From contig OX439127.1 of assembly GCA_949318235.1 (NCBI GenBank), positions 37,341,805 through 37,405,804 on the forward strand: a stretch of 64,000 nt of DNA, written 5' to 3'. This stretch comes from Ecdyonurus torrentis. Its lineage: Eukaryota > Arthropoda > Insecta > Ephemeroptera > Heptageniidae. The notes beneath the pieces were generated by a model. That model was not told the DNA's origin. It made no database searches and was given only the letters and a program-made list of their open reading frames with translations. Both the position numbers and the translations under genes were made by a program. Each line of letters starts with the position of its first letter. Position 1 is the stretch's first letter. Of the stretch, positions 1-13,065 are shown one piece after another.

Positions 1-944
1 TTTTAGATGTGATTTCAATCGCCTGCGGAGTAAATTTCAAACTAAAATTATCCAAAGAGCTAACGTTTAAGACTTCTTATCATGGTCAAAATTTGATCAG
101 CAAATCCATTTTACCTATTAAATGCAAAAATTATATTAAAAAGGGGGGGGGGGGCAATTCTTATAAAATCCTGAGTTGTTAAAAGTACTTGTTAAAGTTA
201 TTATACAAAGTAAAATTCAGAGAAAGCTTCAAATTGAAAATTTTGACAATCTTTATATTTTATATGATCTATATAAAATAAAAAATAATAATAATGCTAA
301 AATATAATGTATACATAGAATATTTTTCATATCCGTAATTACGCACAACCTACTTAACAACCTATATACAGTATATTAAAGTATTATTAATTATTATTAT
401 TATTATATGATTAATTTATTTAAAACACACAAATAAATACTCCAACCAAAGGCAAAGCCGTATCGGTTGCTTTACAAACACACACAAAGAAAAGTAGTTT
501 CTTGTTTTCACAAATTTTACTTAATTTATTTAAATAACATAAATTTATTATTTTATTTTTCATTAAAATTAAACAAAAAGAAGACCAAAAAATTGAAAAT
601 TTTCATTAAAATTTGATTATTTATATTCCCGATACCTATAGGAAGGAACCCTTTGATAAAAATTTAATTTAATGTTACTTTTCTTCATCATTAAAAATTA
701 TAACTGTTTCCATACACATTATCAATTTATGCATTACATGTTTTAAAAATCAAAAGCAAACAACAACTTATAAATCTTAAAAAAAAAAGAAAAAAAACTC
801 TTCACATCAATAAAATATATTTTAACATTCATCTAATGTCCAAAGAAGGCAGTTTATATTGTGTTAATAAGACCACCTATATATAAATGAACAAGCAAGT
901 CATTATGCAAATGAAGTAAGGAAAAAAAAGTTGGTCTTTTTATA
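1..944. other. AT-rich non-coding DNA
   Basis: I see no gene or recognisable element here. The stretch is A/T-rich with short ATT/AAT runs and one 12-base G run at 143-154, unusual for this composition. Short A runs occur near 781-796. Confidence 0.6.
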
Positions 945-1040
945 CACAGTAGCCGATGTCACTACGGGCGGCTTGTTTTTGTGCTGCACATCGTAAAATC
1001 AAGTGGAGATCAACACACATTCAGTAGCGTGCTCTGCTCT

Positions 1041-1094
<54 letters not shown>

Positions 1095-1215
1095 AATGTC
1101 ATCTGTCGGCAAGTCATCACCACTAACATTAGTTGCTGGTTCTTCTCATTAACTGTTCAGGATTATTGACTACTCATTCGCTCGCCCGCCCAATTTTTAC
1201 AAGAACGCGTGATAA
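945..1215. promoter_or_regulatory. GC-richer island around a CT tract
   Basis: Complex, GC-richer sequence (a GGGCGGC word near 966, CGCTCGCCCGCCC near 1180) stands out from the AT-rich surroundings and is split by the CT tract at 1042-1087. No splice-bounded open frame is visible. It could be an enhancer, promoter-proximal DNA or an untranslated exon. The sequence shows only the compositional contrast; the regulatory role is inference. Confidence 0.3.
1042..1087. repeat. (CT)n microsatellite
   Basis: About 23 CT units, continuing imperfectly to about 1093. The 62-residue frame with repeated SL across it is a repeat artefact. Confidence 0.95.
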
Positions 1216-2010
1216 TCTCTCTCTGTCTCTCTCTAACCTAAAGATGTTATAAACTTCTAAAAATAAGTATCTACTTTCAAAGTAGCCGAACTATGAAGGA
1301 TTATAGAAAAACAAGAAGCTTTTAAAATATAAAAACACACTTAAATATATCAGATAAGGACGATCCCTTTTTCTTTTATATATTAGTCAATATTTCTATT
1401 AAGATTTTATTAAAAAGGTGATAATATTAGCATACATTTGATTAATTCTTTATAAAAAGATTTTTAGGTAGAAAGACGACGATTTTATTGAAATTTAAAT
1501 ATTTTAAAAACATTTATACATTTATCATATTATACTGTATACCTTTTATACTCTTTAAAAACTTTGATTGTATTAATTTATTTAAGACATTAAGTTTTTA
1601 TAATTGATGGTTAATAAAATGAACTACTACTACAGCATATTATGAATGTTTTGGTCCAATTTTGTTTGTTTGTTTATTTATTTGTTGTTGTTTTCTTTCT
1701 TTGTTTATTTATTTATCTATTTAACTACTATATTTATAATTAGTAGTATTCTAGCATGATCGTATCATATTTAAAAATTTAAACTTTAGTGCAGTTTATT
1801 ATACAGTATATTATTACCTTTTTTTTTTTTAGCCATTTATCATGATTATAATAATTTACAGTAGTTTTAGCATTGCAAGCGTTCAGATCACCAACTTTAC
1901 GACTTATTAAATTTGCAATATTTTTACGATCATATAATTAAATATACAATTTGGTTTTATTTAATAATATATTTTATAGTTGTAAAGATCTTAGGTCTTA
2001 CAATAATTTT
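1216..2010. other. AT-rich non-coding DNA
   Basis: Nothing gene-like seen. There are runs of TTTG and TTTA words around 1660-1720 and a short T run near 1818-1830. Confidence 0.55.
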
Positions 2011-2105
2011 GAAACAAGCTGACAGTGTGGGTGTAAGTAATGTAGGTGAGCGTGCGACCAGTCGCGTGGTTCTCGCAATTTCAACAGCAATAGCAAGCTA
2101 TACAT
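2011..2105. other. Small GC-richer island
   Basis: About 95 bp of mixed sequence with several CG dinucleotides (GCGTGCGACCAGTCGCGTGG near 2048). It lies in a 64-codon open frame from 1913, but most of that frame is AT-rich and resembles nothing I know. It ends just before a 27-base T run. It may be a small regulatory island or an exon fragment. Confidence 0.2.
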
Positions 2106-2124
2106 AGCACTTATTGAAGCAACG

Positions 2125-2126
<2 letters not shown>

Positions 2127-2153
<27 letters not shown>
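2127..2153. repeat. poly(T) run
   Basis: 27 consecutive T. It could be a slippage product or the A-tail of an old minus-strand retroposed sequence; no such body is recognised beside it. Confidence 0.9.
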
Positions 2154-2155
<2 letters not shown>

Positions 2156-2559
2156 GCAATTTATTCTTCAACCATCAAAAGACAAGGTATGCCCCCATAC
2201 ATTCAGCAACATTACAACAAACTCGTTCAGTAAGGAGACATTACATACAACTTTGGATCTTTTCTATCGCCTAATAAATCCTGCATGTGTGCTTGCTTGT
2301 GGCTGCCTACAACCTAGTCACCTGAAAGATTTCTCTAAAAAGATGTCTTTCTGTGTCTACCTAATGGAATTTTCGTGTTAAATAGTAACGATCCTTAGTT
2401 GTTATTTTTTTTTTTAATATATATAAGTTTTTTTTATATATATATATAATATAAAATCATTTTAAGAGATTTTCTTGTTATGTTTCTCATGTGCTGTGCC
2501 CAGTAGCTACTTGATCTTCTCTACGTATATACTTGAGATCAAATCTGGTGTGTGTTGTG

Positions 2560-2587
2560 GAGAGAGAGAGAGAGAGAGAGAGAGAGG
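2560..2587. repeat. (GA)n microsatellite
   Basis: About 14 GA units directly upstream of a GC-richer island. Short frames on both strands over it are repeat artefacts. Confidence 0.95.
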
Positions 2588-2720
2588 GCGGAGCGCTTTA
2601 TTACGTGCGGACAGCTGGAAGCACGGACCACCACTGTGTAACAACAATACTGCTTGTCCAGCACGGGCGTGGTCCACTTCACCTCCCACATTTGCCTCTC
2701 TTCTTGAATTGCAATACATG
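2588..2720. promoter_or_regulatory. GC-richer island after a GA tract
   Basis: About 130 bp of complex sequence (GGCGGAGCGC, CAGCACGGGCGTGG) between the GA tract and AT-rich DNA. Overlapping frames are open on both strands, which suits short compositionally biased DNA better than a coding exon. Candidate regulatory element; role inferred only. Confidence 0.3.
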
Positions 2721-3265
2721 ATCTCACTTCATTTCCAATAATAATAATTAATATTTAATTTTATATACATCCTTTAGAATAAATAACAAATTGACATTAT
2801 AATATTTAATTATTTTAATAATGCTTTCTTTATAAACTTAATTGATTTAAGTTTTTAATTTTAACTTTTTCATATTTTCGAAAACAATTGTAACTATTTT
2901 TCATATAATTTTGATCATTGATATTTGGCACATCCTATATTGAGTTATATTAGAACTACCATGCATGTTATTGGCAAGTAATCTTTATTGTCTTTTAACG
3001 AAATTAAAAAAAAAAAAAAAAATCTATATAAATATAAAATATAAAAATGTGCGTTCAGTGCTCCAACAAATCTGAAAAAATTGGTACAAATTAATGAAAA
3101 CGTAAAATTTTTAAAACACATATTATTATGGTGACTTTTTTCTATCTCGGAAACTATAACTGATAATTACAAATTTAAATTTTTATATATTTACGCAACC
3201 TAAATAATAATTATTTTAAATTTTGTTATATGATTTTGATCATTATTTGTTAGCACTTGAAAAGA
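2721..3265. other. AT-rich non-coding DNA
   Basis: Nothing gene-like seen. An A run of about 18 lies at 3006-3022. Confidence 0.55.
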
Positions 3266-3267
3266 GA

Positions 3268-3341
3268 TAAAAAAAAAAAGAAAAAGAAAAGAAAGAATAG
3301 AAGAAGAAGAAGGAGAGAAAGAGAGAGAGAGAGAGAGAGAT
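3268..3341. repeat. Homopurine-rich tract ending in (GA)n
   Basis: A nearly pure A/G stretch of about 74 bp with only a few pyrimidine breaks, ending in about 11 GA units at 3319-3340. Strand-asymmetric purine tracts like this can form triplex DNA, which is general knowledge rather than shown here. Confidence 0.85.
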
Positions 3342-4590
3342 AAAGGGGATAAAATGAGAGAAAACCGTATGAAAGTGTTTTGATAAAGTAAATCTATCTA
3401 TAAACGTCACATTTTATACCATGGCATGTACCCATACAATTTCCCGGGCATTAAATACAGATACACAACAGATAAATTGTGTTAGACAGTAAATAAATGT
3501 AACTGAAAATCTATTTCTCAATGAATCATGATTGTTTTCTCTTAGTTTACATTGACTTTCTCCAGGCTCGCTTTAATTTAGAACGAATTGATTCATCACT
3601 ATCAATTATCATTATCAGTGCTACACTCCTCCCATCAGCTATTGGATTCTATGTGTCCAAACGTTACAAATACAAATTAATATATTAATTATTATTATGG
3701 TTCATTCATTAATGTGCAATATTTTCAATATATAGAATAACTTTAATATAATATGCTATAATTAATAATAATAATTATCATTATATTACTTTTTAATGTA
3801 AGATTTCTTGCAATCCAATTTATTGGACTTAAAAAAATATTGCTTTGTGTAATGAAACAGGCCCTAATATTTTATTTTAGAATTTACTATCTAATTTATT
3901 TTTAAATTGATGTTCATAGGATTAATTTTATTTACAAGACAAATAGAGAGTATAAATGCTGTGGCTTTTTTTTTTTTTTTTTTTTTTAAATAGATACTGT
4001 TAGTTTATTGGCTAATATTGTTGGCTATAATGGTGCTATGCTTGCTGATTGGTTAAATTTCCATAATAAAATAGCATGTCAGTTAATTTTGCATTATTGA
4101 TATATCAATTAAATAATACAGAAACTTTCAAAACCAACAAAATTAAACATAACCTATTATTTATCATTTTTAATTGAGTATTATTTCTGAATGATTTTTT
4201 TTTCATGATGTAATCGGGACCTATTAAAGCTAAATATAAATGTTTGATATTAAATTTTGTGGTTACAACAGGAAAACTATCACTAATTATATTGAATTAT
4301 TTTAAAGTTGATGAAAAAAAAATAATAAAAACAATCAATTCATATATTATATACATATAACGATTGTTGAAAAATAAATTATAATATAATTTATAGTATT
4401 AATAATAGTATTTGTGTACTATCTTCTTTGATAATATTTAATATTATAATTAGATTTTTATCTACATACTGAATATAAAAACAACATGATCCTATAATGA
4501 TGTAATTCTTTCTCATTATAAATGAAAGTATTTTTAGGGAAGGGATGAGGGATGACACAATAACGTGAGCTCTTGTCTGGTTGTATAGGG
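3342..4590. other. Mostly AT-rich DNA with one mixed patch
   Basis: Around 3545-3665 the sequence is more balanced and lacks simple repeats, so it may be a conserved patch, but no frame or motif identifies it. A 22-base T run lies at 3966-3987. The rest is AT-rich without features I can name. Confidence 0.45.
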
Positions 4591-4596
4591 TGGTGG

Positions 4597-4614
4597 TCTC
4601 TCTCTCTCTCTCTC
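4597..4614. repeat. (TC)9 microsatellite
   Basis: Nine TC units next to a short mixed sequence. Confidence 0.9.
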
Positions 4615-4863
4615 ATTCTATGTAAGTGAAGACTAAGCGAGGGGAAACGCAGTTCATTATTGAATAAATAATAAGTTTTTCATGAGGATAATAACTTGTG
4701 TCTGCCTGTTCTAATCTTATTATATGACATGCATTCTCGTTTGCAATTTTCTTTTCAACTTTAATATATTTTTAATTGAGTTTACTATCATTATGTTATA
4801 TACATTTTGTTGTTTTGTGGAAACTCGACACTAAAACCTTCTATACTGATTTTAAAGTTACTG

Positions 4864-6066
<1,203 letters not shown>

Positions 6067-6125
6067 TTTTTTTTTTTTTTTTTTTTTACACTGATCTATA
6101 GATATAGAAATCAGAAATCAACGAT

Positions 6126-6174
<49 letters not shown>
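6067..6174. repeat. poly(T) and (GA)22
   Basis: 21 T at 6067-6087, a short unique spacer, then 22 GA units at 6131-6174. The two tracts are separate repeats. Confidence 0.95.
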
Positions 6175-6179
<5 letters not shown>

Positions 6180-7439
6180 CAAAAATTCAAAATAATTCAC
6201 AAAAAGTGATAATTTCAAATAAAAAAAATATTAAAAACGTATATTGACGTAAATGTTTATATAATATCCAATACTACGAATACTATAAGATAATTTTTTT
6301 AGCAACAGCGTTACCGTCTCATGCTTTCTCTCCAAATTGTATCACCCCTAAGGATAATCAGAGCATAGTTTCCTTGCGATACACCTTGTACGATTTGCGA
6401 TATATAAGATGTATGGATATATTGATTTATACTTTTTTATCACATATTAAATAATTATCTTATACAATATAGTTGATAAATGTAAATGGACATTTCCCAC
6501 CTGCTTCTAGCTTTGCCGAAAAATCTTCTCGATCACGGGAACCGAGTAGGAGATACAGAAACAATTAAAACAATAATAATAAAATTAAAATATGAGATTT
6601 ATTAGATGTTATTTTATATTATATTTGTTTTATTATGTTCCGTGATTAGATAATATTTACATTTAAATTTGAAATTCTTACTTTAAAACAACAACAAATA
6701 AACGCCAAACTTCTATTCCTTGCTGACCTAATGCCAAATAATAAACCTTCTTAATCTAACACGTGCCTGCCTAGCAATGATCAAAACTCTCCTATGGTCA
6801 TTAAATTCTGATATGGAGCAAAATTCACTTTTAAAAATTCTGGCCTCAAAACATTAAATCATGAACGTAAAATTGATGAGACGGGACCATCATACACATA
6901 TTATGTTCCTCAACCCTTTTGTACCCTTAAAAAACTGGAATTGAAAAACAAATTGTAGATTTAGCAACTTTTGGAATTCATGAAGTCAATATTCTAGGTG
7001 TACACTCCTCTATAAGAATTTTTACCATTCAAAAACTCACGCTAAATTTGCAATGTTATTCTTATGAGAAAAACACGCGCTGGATTTTAAATGGTAAAAT
7101 ATCTTATCGCGGTCTTGTGTACAATATATATTTAGAAATTGTTAAACGGGTTTTCTACTTTACAAGTTTTCACTTACTACTTTGTTACAGAAGGGCTAAG
7201 GGACATGCATAATACGTGGATGTATTATAATCCCATCTAGTGATTTATCATTGAAATTTTTTTTTTATTATTATTATTATTATTTTTTCTTATTGAGGTC
7301 AGATCTCTTTAATTTTTTGCATCTTCAGTTTTCATCTTCAGTGGGGAAAAATTATCAACAGAACTTTAACTATACCTTAATTAGAAAAAAATAAAATAAA
7401 CGTAAATGACAATATTTTTCCCGCCACAAATAAGAGTGT
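6175..7439. other. AT-rich, low-repeat non-coding DNA
   Basis: About 1.2 kb with few simple repeats and somewhat mixed composition at 6490-6560 and 6710-7200. No open frame of useful length, and I recognise no transposon protein. This could be decayed transposon sequence or unique intergenic DNA. A CTCF-like word, CACTAGATGGGA on the minus strand, lies at 7231-7242. Confidence 0.4.
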
Positions 7440-7464
7440 AAAAAAAAAAAAAAAAAAAAAAAAA
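7440..7464. repeat. poly(A) run
   Basis: 25 consecutive A. Confidence 0.9.
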
Positions 7465-8546
7465 GTTAGAAGTTAAAAGTCCCTATATATATTGATACTT
7501 GCATTAACCTTTTTTTTCTGTAAAGATGTTATAACGCCCACAAGTTATTAAGAGATTTTAATCATTAACTTGATAATTATTATACGTTTCGTCAAACAAG
7601 TTTTTTTTTATTACTTACGGTATAATAGATATATTTTTTAATGTAATAAAAGCAAGCTTTATATTTGTATGCGTACAAAATCATCATTAAATCTAACACA
7701 TATAAATCATACGTAATAAAATATCATCAGATGCTTTTGTACTGTAAATAAATATATCATGACGTCATTATATTTCTTCACGTTTTAAACATAAAAAAAA
7801 ACGTTTCTACATAATAATAATAATAATATATTTATATACATTCATTATACTGTAAGAGTATACCAAGCATATAATACAACTTGCAACATTATTATTATAA
7901 AGAGATATGAAAGGACTTAAATATACGATATAACTTAAAAGTATTTCAATGTGAGACCCTATCTAAAACATAAAAGTATAAATGTTGATGTTTCTTAGCT
8001 ACTTTTAACACTGGTTGGGTTACAATTATCTATATTATTAACCTTGCTTAAAGCACTCAAACCATTGGAATTAAAATATATCAACTTTTTATTCTTCTTC
8101 TTCTTCTACTAGTATTATATTTAAGTTAAAAGTCGAAAAAAAAATGCTTTGGTCAAGATTCATTTAAAATTATATTTTTATTTTCAATATCGGTCAACTC
8201 ATCAAAGTTTATCTAAATTGTCAGCTATAAACAGAACTGGTTGTTACCTTTCTTATTTTATCATTTAAAATGTCTTCAAAAAGTGATTTTTACATTTTTG
8301 CTTTTATATTACTCGTTTTGAATGTCTATATATTTTAAATGTATATATTTAAGATATCAATTCTATATAGTCTGAATTGTCTACTAAAGGTTTTTAATAA
8401 CTTTATATACTTTTATTTTTAAGGACTCAATTTTTATGATGTAATACTATCAATAAAAATTGAGAGATTTATATATAATCTGTACACGGGCAAAAATAAA
8501 TACGTAGTAATTATGCTCCAGGTCAATGCAGCAACATTTATATAAT
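7465..8546. other. AT-rich non-coding DNA
   Basis: Nothing gene-like. Short TTC/CTT (8094-8107) and ATA triplet stretches occur. Confidence 0.55.
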
Positions 8547-8856
8547 TATAGGGTGTGTGCGCATGACGTCATAATAAATGCACTTCGATGCCATAATTGA
8601 GGAACGAATACTATTGCTTAGCATAGGACAAACATGAATTTTCGTTAATTTCTTTGGAAAATAAGTTTTGTTTTTTTTATTATTATTTTTTCTCGCACAC
8701 TTGAAAACCTAATTCAACTTGTTAACAGCATCAATGCTCTCAAAAAAATTGATAAGTATTTTTAAACTGGCAAAATGTGTCATTTTCCCATACCGGTGCA
8801 TGTTATTTAGTACTCACTTATGGCGTTGACTTTAATATGAATGCAACCATCCTATA
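8547..8856. mobile_element. MITE-like dispersed repeat, copy 1
   Basis: A unit of about 310 bp that begins TATAGGGTG and ends CATCCTATA, giving short imperfect terminal inverted repeats with a TA at each edge as in Tc1/mariner-type insertions. Most of its length aligns with a second copy at 15879-16172. Shared words include CATAGGACAAAC, TCTTTGGAAAATAAG, TTAACAGCATCAATGC and AAACTGGCAAAATG. No transposase is encoded, so it is non-autonomous or decayed. Family assignment is inference; the two-copy similarity is directly visible. Confidence 0.65.
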
Positions 8857-9824
8857 CATAACAACATAATTTATACTACAGGGTGCACCGCGATCATCCG
8901 TATACAAATGTCAAATTCCCTTTACCGCGCAAACGTCAGTGTTATAACTTAATTATTGGGCTTATTAAACAGCTAGCAATGTAGAAAACATGTATGACCA
9001 TAAAATACCTGAATTTTTAAGTGTGCATTGTACAACGATTGCCTATAAATAAAATTAAGATTATAAATAACTTTTAAATCTATATGAAGATATTCAAACG
9101 TATTAATATTTCGACCATATATCTGAAGTTGAAGTCATGAATAAATACCATTTCAAGAAATTCAAGAGTGATAAGATAAATGGAAACCTTAGTTTAATTA
9201 ACGTTTCTTCATTGTTTTAGATGCAATCAAATTTATTATAATATTTGTTGACGTAGTTAATACCAAGACACCGATGCGAGGGTAAAAATAAACCATTCTA
9301 TATGTTTTATTGATTATAGATACATTTGAATTGAATATGCACTGGAACAAGGGTTTTGATTAGATTTTACAAAGACTTAAAAAAATTAAATATGAGTGAC
9401 AGCTTACGTATATATTTGCATAATGAACATTATAAAAAAAACTTTGTGGCAATATTAATTGTTCTAATTTTATAGCTTAATTGTAACTTTATTGCCAAAT
9501 GAAATTTTGTCAGTTTCTTATGACAGTGAGGTCAAGTATATTTATTCAATCCTATTTTTTCAAGTATAAAAAAAGTGTTATGATATCTAAATAAATACTG
9601 CAAGTATTGTGCAGTTAAGGAATTAAAAAAAAGTTTCTTATTGTTCAAATTTCATATATATTTCAAAAAGTTAGAATAATGTCAATGAACTCATTTAACG
9701 TATGTACGAAACATAATGAAGTATTGTTCAAATAAAATCCAATCATTTCTTGAGCTCAAGACAAGTCGCATTACAAACCACAGACAATAATTACAAAACT
9801 ATTAAGCTGCATGTTAAAACTCGC
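8857..9824. other. AT-rich non-coding DNA
   Basis: No gene seen. A TACAGGGTGCACCGCGATC word at 8878-8897 resembles a mariner-like terminus, but no matching inverted end was found. Confidence 0.45.
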
Positions 9825-9847
9825 TTTTTTTTTTTTTTTTTTTTTTT
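9825..9847. repeat. poly(T) run
   Basis: 23 consecutive T, inside a spurious 62-codon frame. Confidence 0.9.
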
Positions 9848-10003
9848 AACATCACAGACTTCCACAGAGTATATTGTCATTTTTTCAATAACAGTGCTTT
9901 ATATTTTATTGCGTGTTCTTATTAAATTTTATTTTTAATTTAAGTATATCAAATTTTTAGTCACTGAAGTATGGATCATGACACGAGTTAGAAATACATC
10001 AAC

Positions 10004-10196
10004 AGAAATAGACGTAAAAAATCGTCAGAATAATCTTAAAATCAGATATTCAAACAATAATTTTAACGATTTGGGTAATTTGAATTCAACTTGAGATGAT
10101 ATTATTTCGGTTCAAATAATTGTTAAATCCGATTTTTAATTTTTTTTTATTATTATTATTATTATTATTTTTTTTTTTGGAAAAACGTCTATTTCT
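10004..10196. mobile_element. Short foldback element
   Basis: A perfect 12-bp inverted pair, AGAAATAGACGT at 10004-10015 and ACGTCTATTTCT at 10185-10196, encloses a second imperfect pair (10037-10064 with 10114-10138, around AAAATCAGAT and ATCCGATTTT). An ATT-rich stretch and T run sit in the right arm. The nested pairing suggests a degenerate foldback insertion. No coding capacity. Confidence 0.45.
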
Positions 10197-10660
10197 CATT
10201 TTTAATTTTTAAAAATTATTATTATGTAAATAGCATATTATATTAATAAAAAATTGTCACTTTTTAAAAAAGAACTATCATTCATATCATGATGATATAA
10301 ATATAAACTATGAATAATCAAAACCGTAAATTGAAAAATTAGTTGGTGAATTTCAATTCTAAAACGTGCAACACGAAAACCAATCTCATTTTTCGATTTA
10401 AAAAATTGACAATTTTAAATTCAGGTTTTATTTGTTCAACATCACTTATACATGCCCAACTCATTAATCGATCAACTCAAAATCGTTTTTAATTCAAATC
10501 CTTTTTTTTTTTTTTCAAATTTCACAGCCATAATAAATACACTGAAGTAAAGTTGAAATGTTAACTCCTGGTTACATAATACTTAAAAAGAAATATTTAA
10601 ATCTGATTTATTTTAATTTATGTAATTAAATAATAATAAATAGAAATTAGTTTTTTATGT
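10197..10660. other. AT-rich non-coding DNA
   Basis: Nothing gene-like. Words such as AATCGTTTTTAATTCAAATC near 10481 resemble the adjacent foldback and may be related debris. Confidence 0.4.
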
Positions 10661-10671
10661 TATATGGTAGA

Positions 10672-10931
10672 GGTAGAGACTCAGTTGTTGGCAGGTCTCA
10701 ATTGTTGGCAGATGGGTTAATGAAAACTTAAAAAAAATTATTATCTCCTCAACCATTAAAGCTAGAGACTTGAAACTTGAAAATTTGGATACCCAGGGTA
10801 TAGGATTGGACTCGATGGTGGCATTAAAAAAGCTCTCAAATTAGTATTTCTCTAAATACCAACAATTAAAAATCAACCTTTTCCATTAAACATACAAAGA
10901 CGTTAGCATGCCAAACAACTGAGTCTCTACC
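10672..10931. mobile_element. MITE with 22-23 bp terminal inverted repeats
   Basis: The left end starts GGTAGAGACTCAGTTGTTGG (10672-10693) and the right end (10909-10931) is its reverse complement apart from one extra T. The left side also repeats GGTAGA just outside, and AATTGTTGGCAG recurs inside. At about 260 bp with no transposase it is a typical non-autonomous DNA transposon. Superfamily not assigned. Confidence 0.75.
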
Positions 10932-12060
10932 AATACTGTATGCACCAATGCAATTTATATATAATATTATACACAATAAATTAATGGATAATATTTTTAA
11001 TTATATAAAATTAATGACTGCCCGATACTGGCTAGTACAATTACATTTGCTAGAGATAAAAAATTGCAGAAATATAATCTTGAACTTCTGGAAAATATAT
11101 ATATACAGGTATAATATTTATATACGAAGATAAAAAAAACTTTCTCAGTCAAAGAATTATAAAATTAAGTTAAGTATTCTTTCAATGCAGCAGTGTTTTG
11201 AGTTACCTCATTTGGTTTTATATATTTTTAGTGTTTTGTTTTCTACAGAGAATGATTACGAGAATTAAAAGCCCCTCCTCTCAATAACTTCAAAATTGAG
11301 CTGTATTATTAAATTAGTATACAACTTACGCAATATGTTTACGATTTATAATCATTAGTTTAGTGTGACCGTCGTACATTATTACTAATACGTTTTTTGA
11401 TTTTTTTTTTTTTAACTTTTATATAATCATATAGCTGGAGAAAAATAAAAATTAATGATAACATAAAGCACCATATAAAGACACGCTACAAAAAAAGTTA
11501 AAATATTTTTAGTGTTTGATATCTCCCTTTATATATAACGTTGACCACATTCTCTAAAGTATCCAAATTAAAATAAATTATTGACGTCATTTTAAAACCT
11601 TTTCTTTCGAACAAACAAAAAAATCCAGTAAAAGAGATATTGAAACTTTATGGGATCCACTATTGGCTTTGGAAGTTTATAACTTACTTTTGTTTTAGTA
11701 ACTTAATCTGCGTGAAGATTTAGAAGAAGAAAATGAATCTTAAGTTCGTTTTCTTAAATAAAAAGTTAATTTCATATAGAGCTAAAAAGTTATTTGTACT
11801 CTATTCTTTTGGCGCTACTTCATATTTATAAATATAATTCAAAGATATTATATAAATACTAGTAATATAGATGAAATAATTGCTTGTTTCCAAGCTTCTG
11901 CAGTTTACAAAATTTTCTGTTATTTTTTTGGCTTTTGAAAATATATTATTCTTTGTCTTTTTATTATTTTAAAATTATTTCATTGTTTTACAATGCGGTA
12001 TACTATTCACACAAAATATAAGTATACGATTTTTTTAATGACCCAGGTAGGTATTTTTGT
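10932..12060. other. AT-rich non-coding DNA
   Basis: No convincing gene. A 61-codon frame at 10948 is AT-rich and unlike anything I know. Near-inverted words around TTTGATATCTC (11516) and GAGATATTGAAAC (11634) hint at another very decayed foldback but are too weak to call. Confidence 0.45.
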
Positions 12061-12718
<658 letters not shown>

Positions 12719-12839
12719 AAATAAAATTATGAATTTTATGAATAATAATTAACTGATATATAAATAAAACACTTTACAATATTTCATTAATAAAGAGTAA
12801 ATTAAGTATAAAATTAGAATCTTAATTTAAAGCAGTCAC

Positions 12840-13059
12840 ACCACTCACTTCTATATATTTTACATTCCAGCTCAGCACGGATATAAAATGACAAATATAC
12901 GAAGCTGACATTATTACTCGCATATCTCTTTACGCATAATTGATGTATAATCGTATAAAGTTCAAAGTCCAAAGCATATATAGGTAAGTAATAATGCTGG
13001 CTTCTTCTATATTGGATTTCAGTGCTCAGTTTGACCATATAACTACTAAAGTGAGTGGT
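12840..13059. mobile_element. Long imperfect hairpin (foldback)
   Basis: ACCACTCACTT at 12840-12850 pairs with AAGTGAGTGGT at 13049-13059. Inside, CTCAGCAC pairs with GTGCTCAG at equal distance, and the block ending CATTATTACT (12894-12918) pairs with AGTAATAATG plus GCTTCTTCTATATT (12988-13014). The whole 220 bp therefore folds on itself with arms of about 95 bp and a short centre. A 74-codon minus-strand frame covers it but follows from the palindrome. It may be an old MITE or a source of long-hairpin RNA. Confidence 0.65.
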
Positions 13060-13065
13060 TGAGTT

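Noticed and set aside
8878..8897. TACAGGGTGCACCGCGATC as a second mariner-like terminus
   Set aside because: No inverted partner found nearby.
11516..11646. Possible foldback around TTTGATATCTC and GAGATATTGAAAC
   Set aside because: Pairing is too short and imperfect in AT-rich DNA.
12814..13038. 74-codon minus-strand frame
   Set aside because: It lies over the 12840-13059 palindrome; no domain or splice context.
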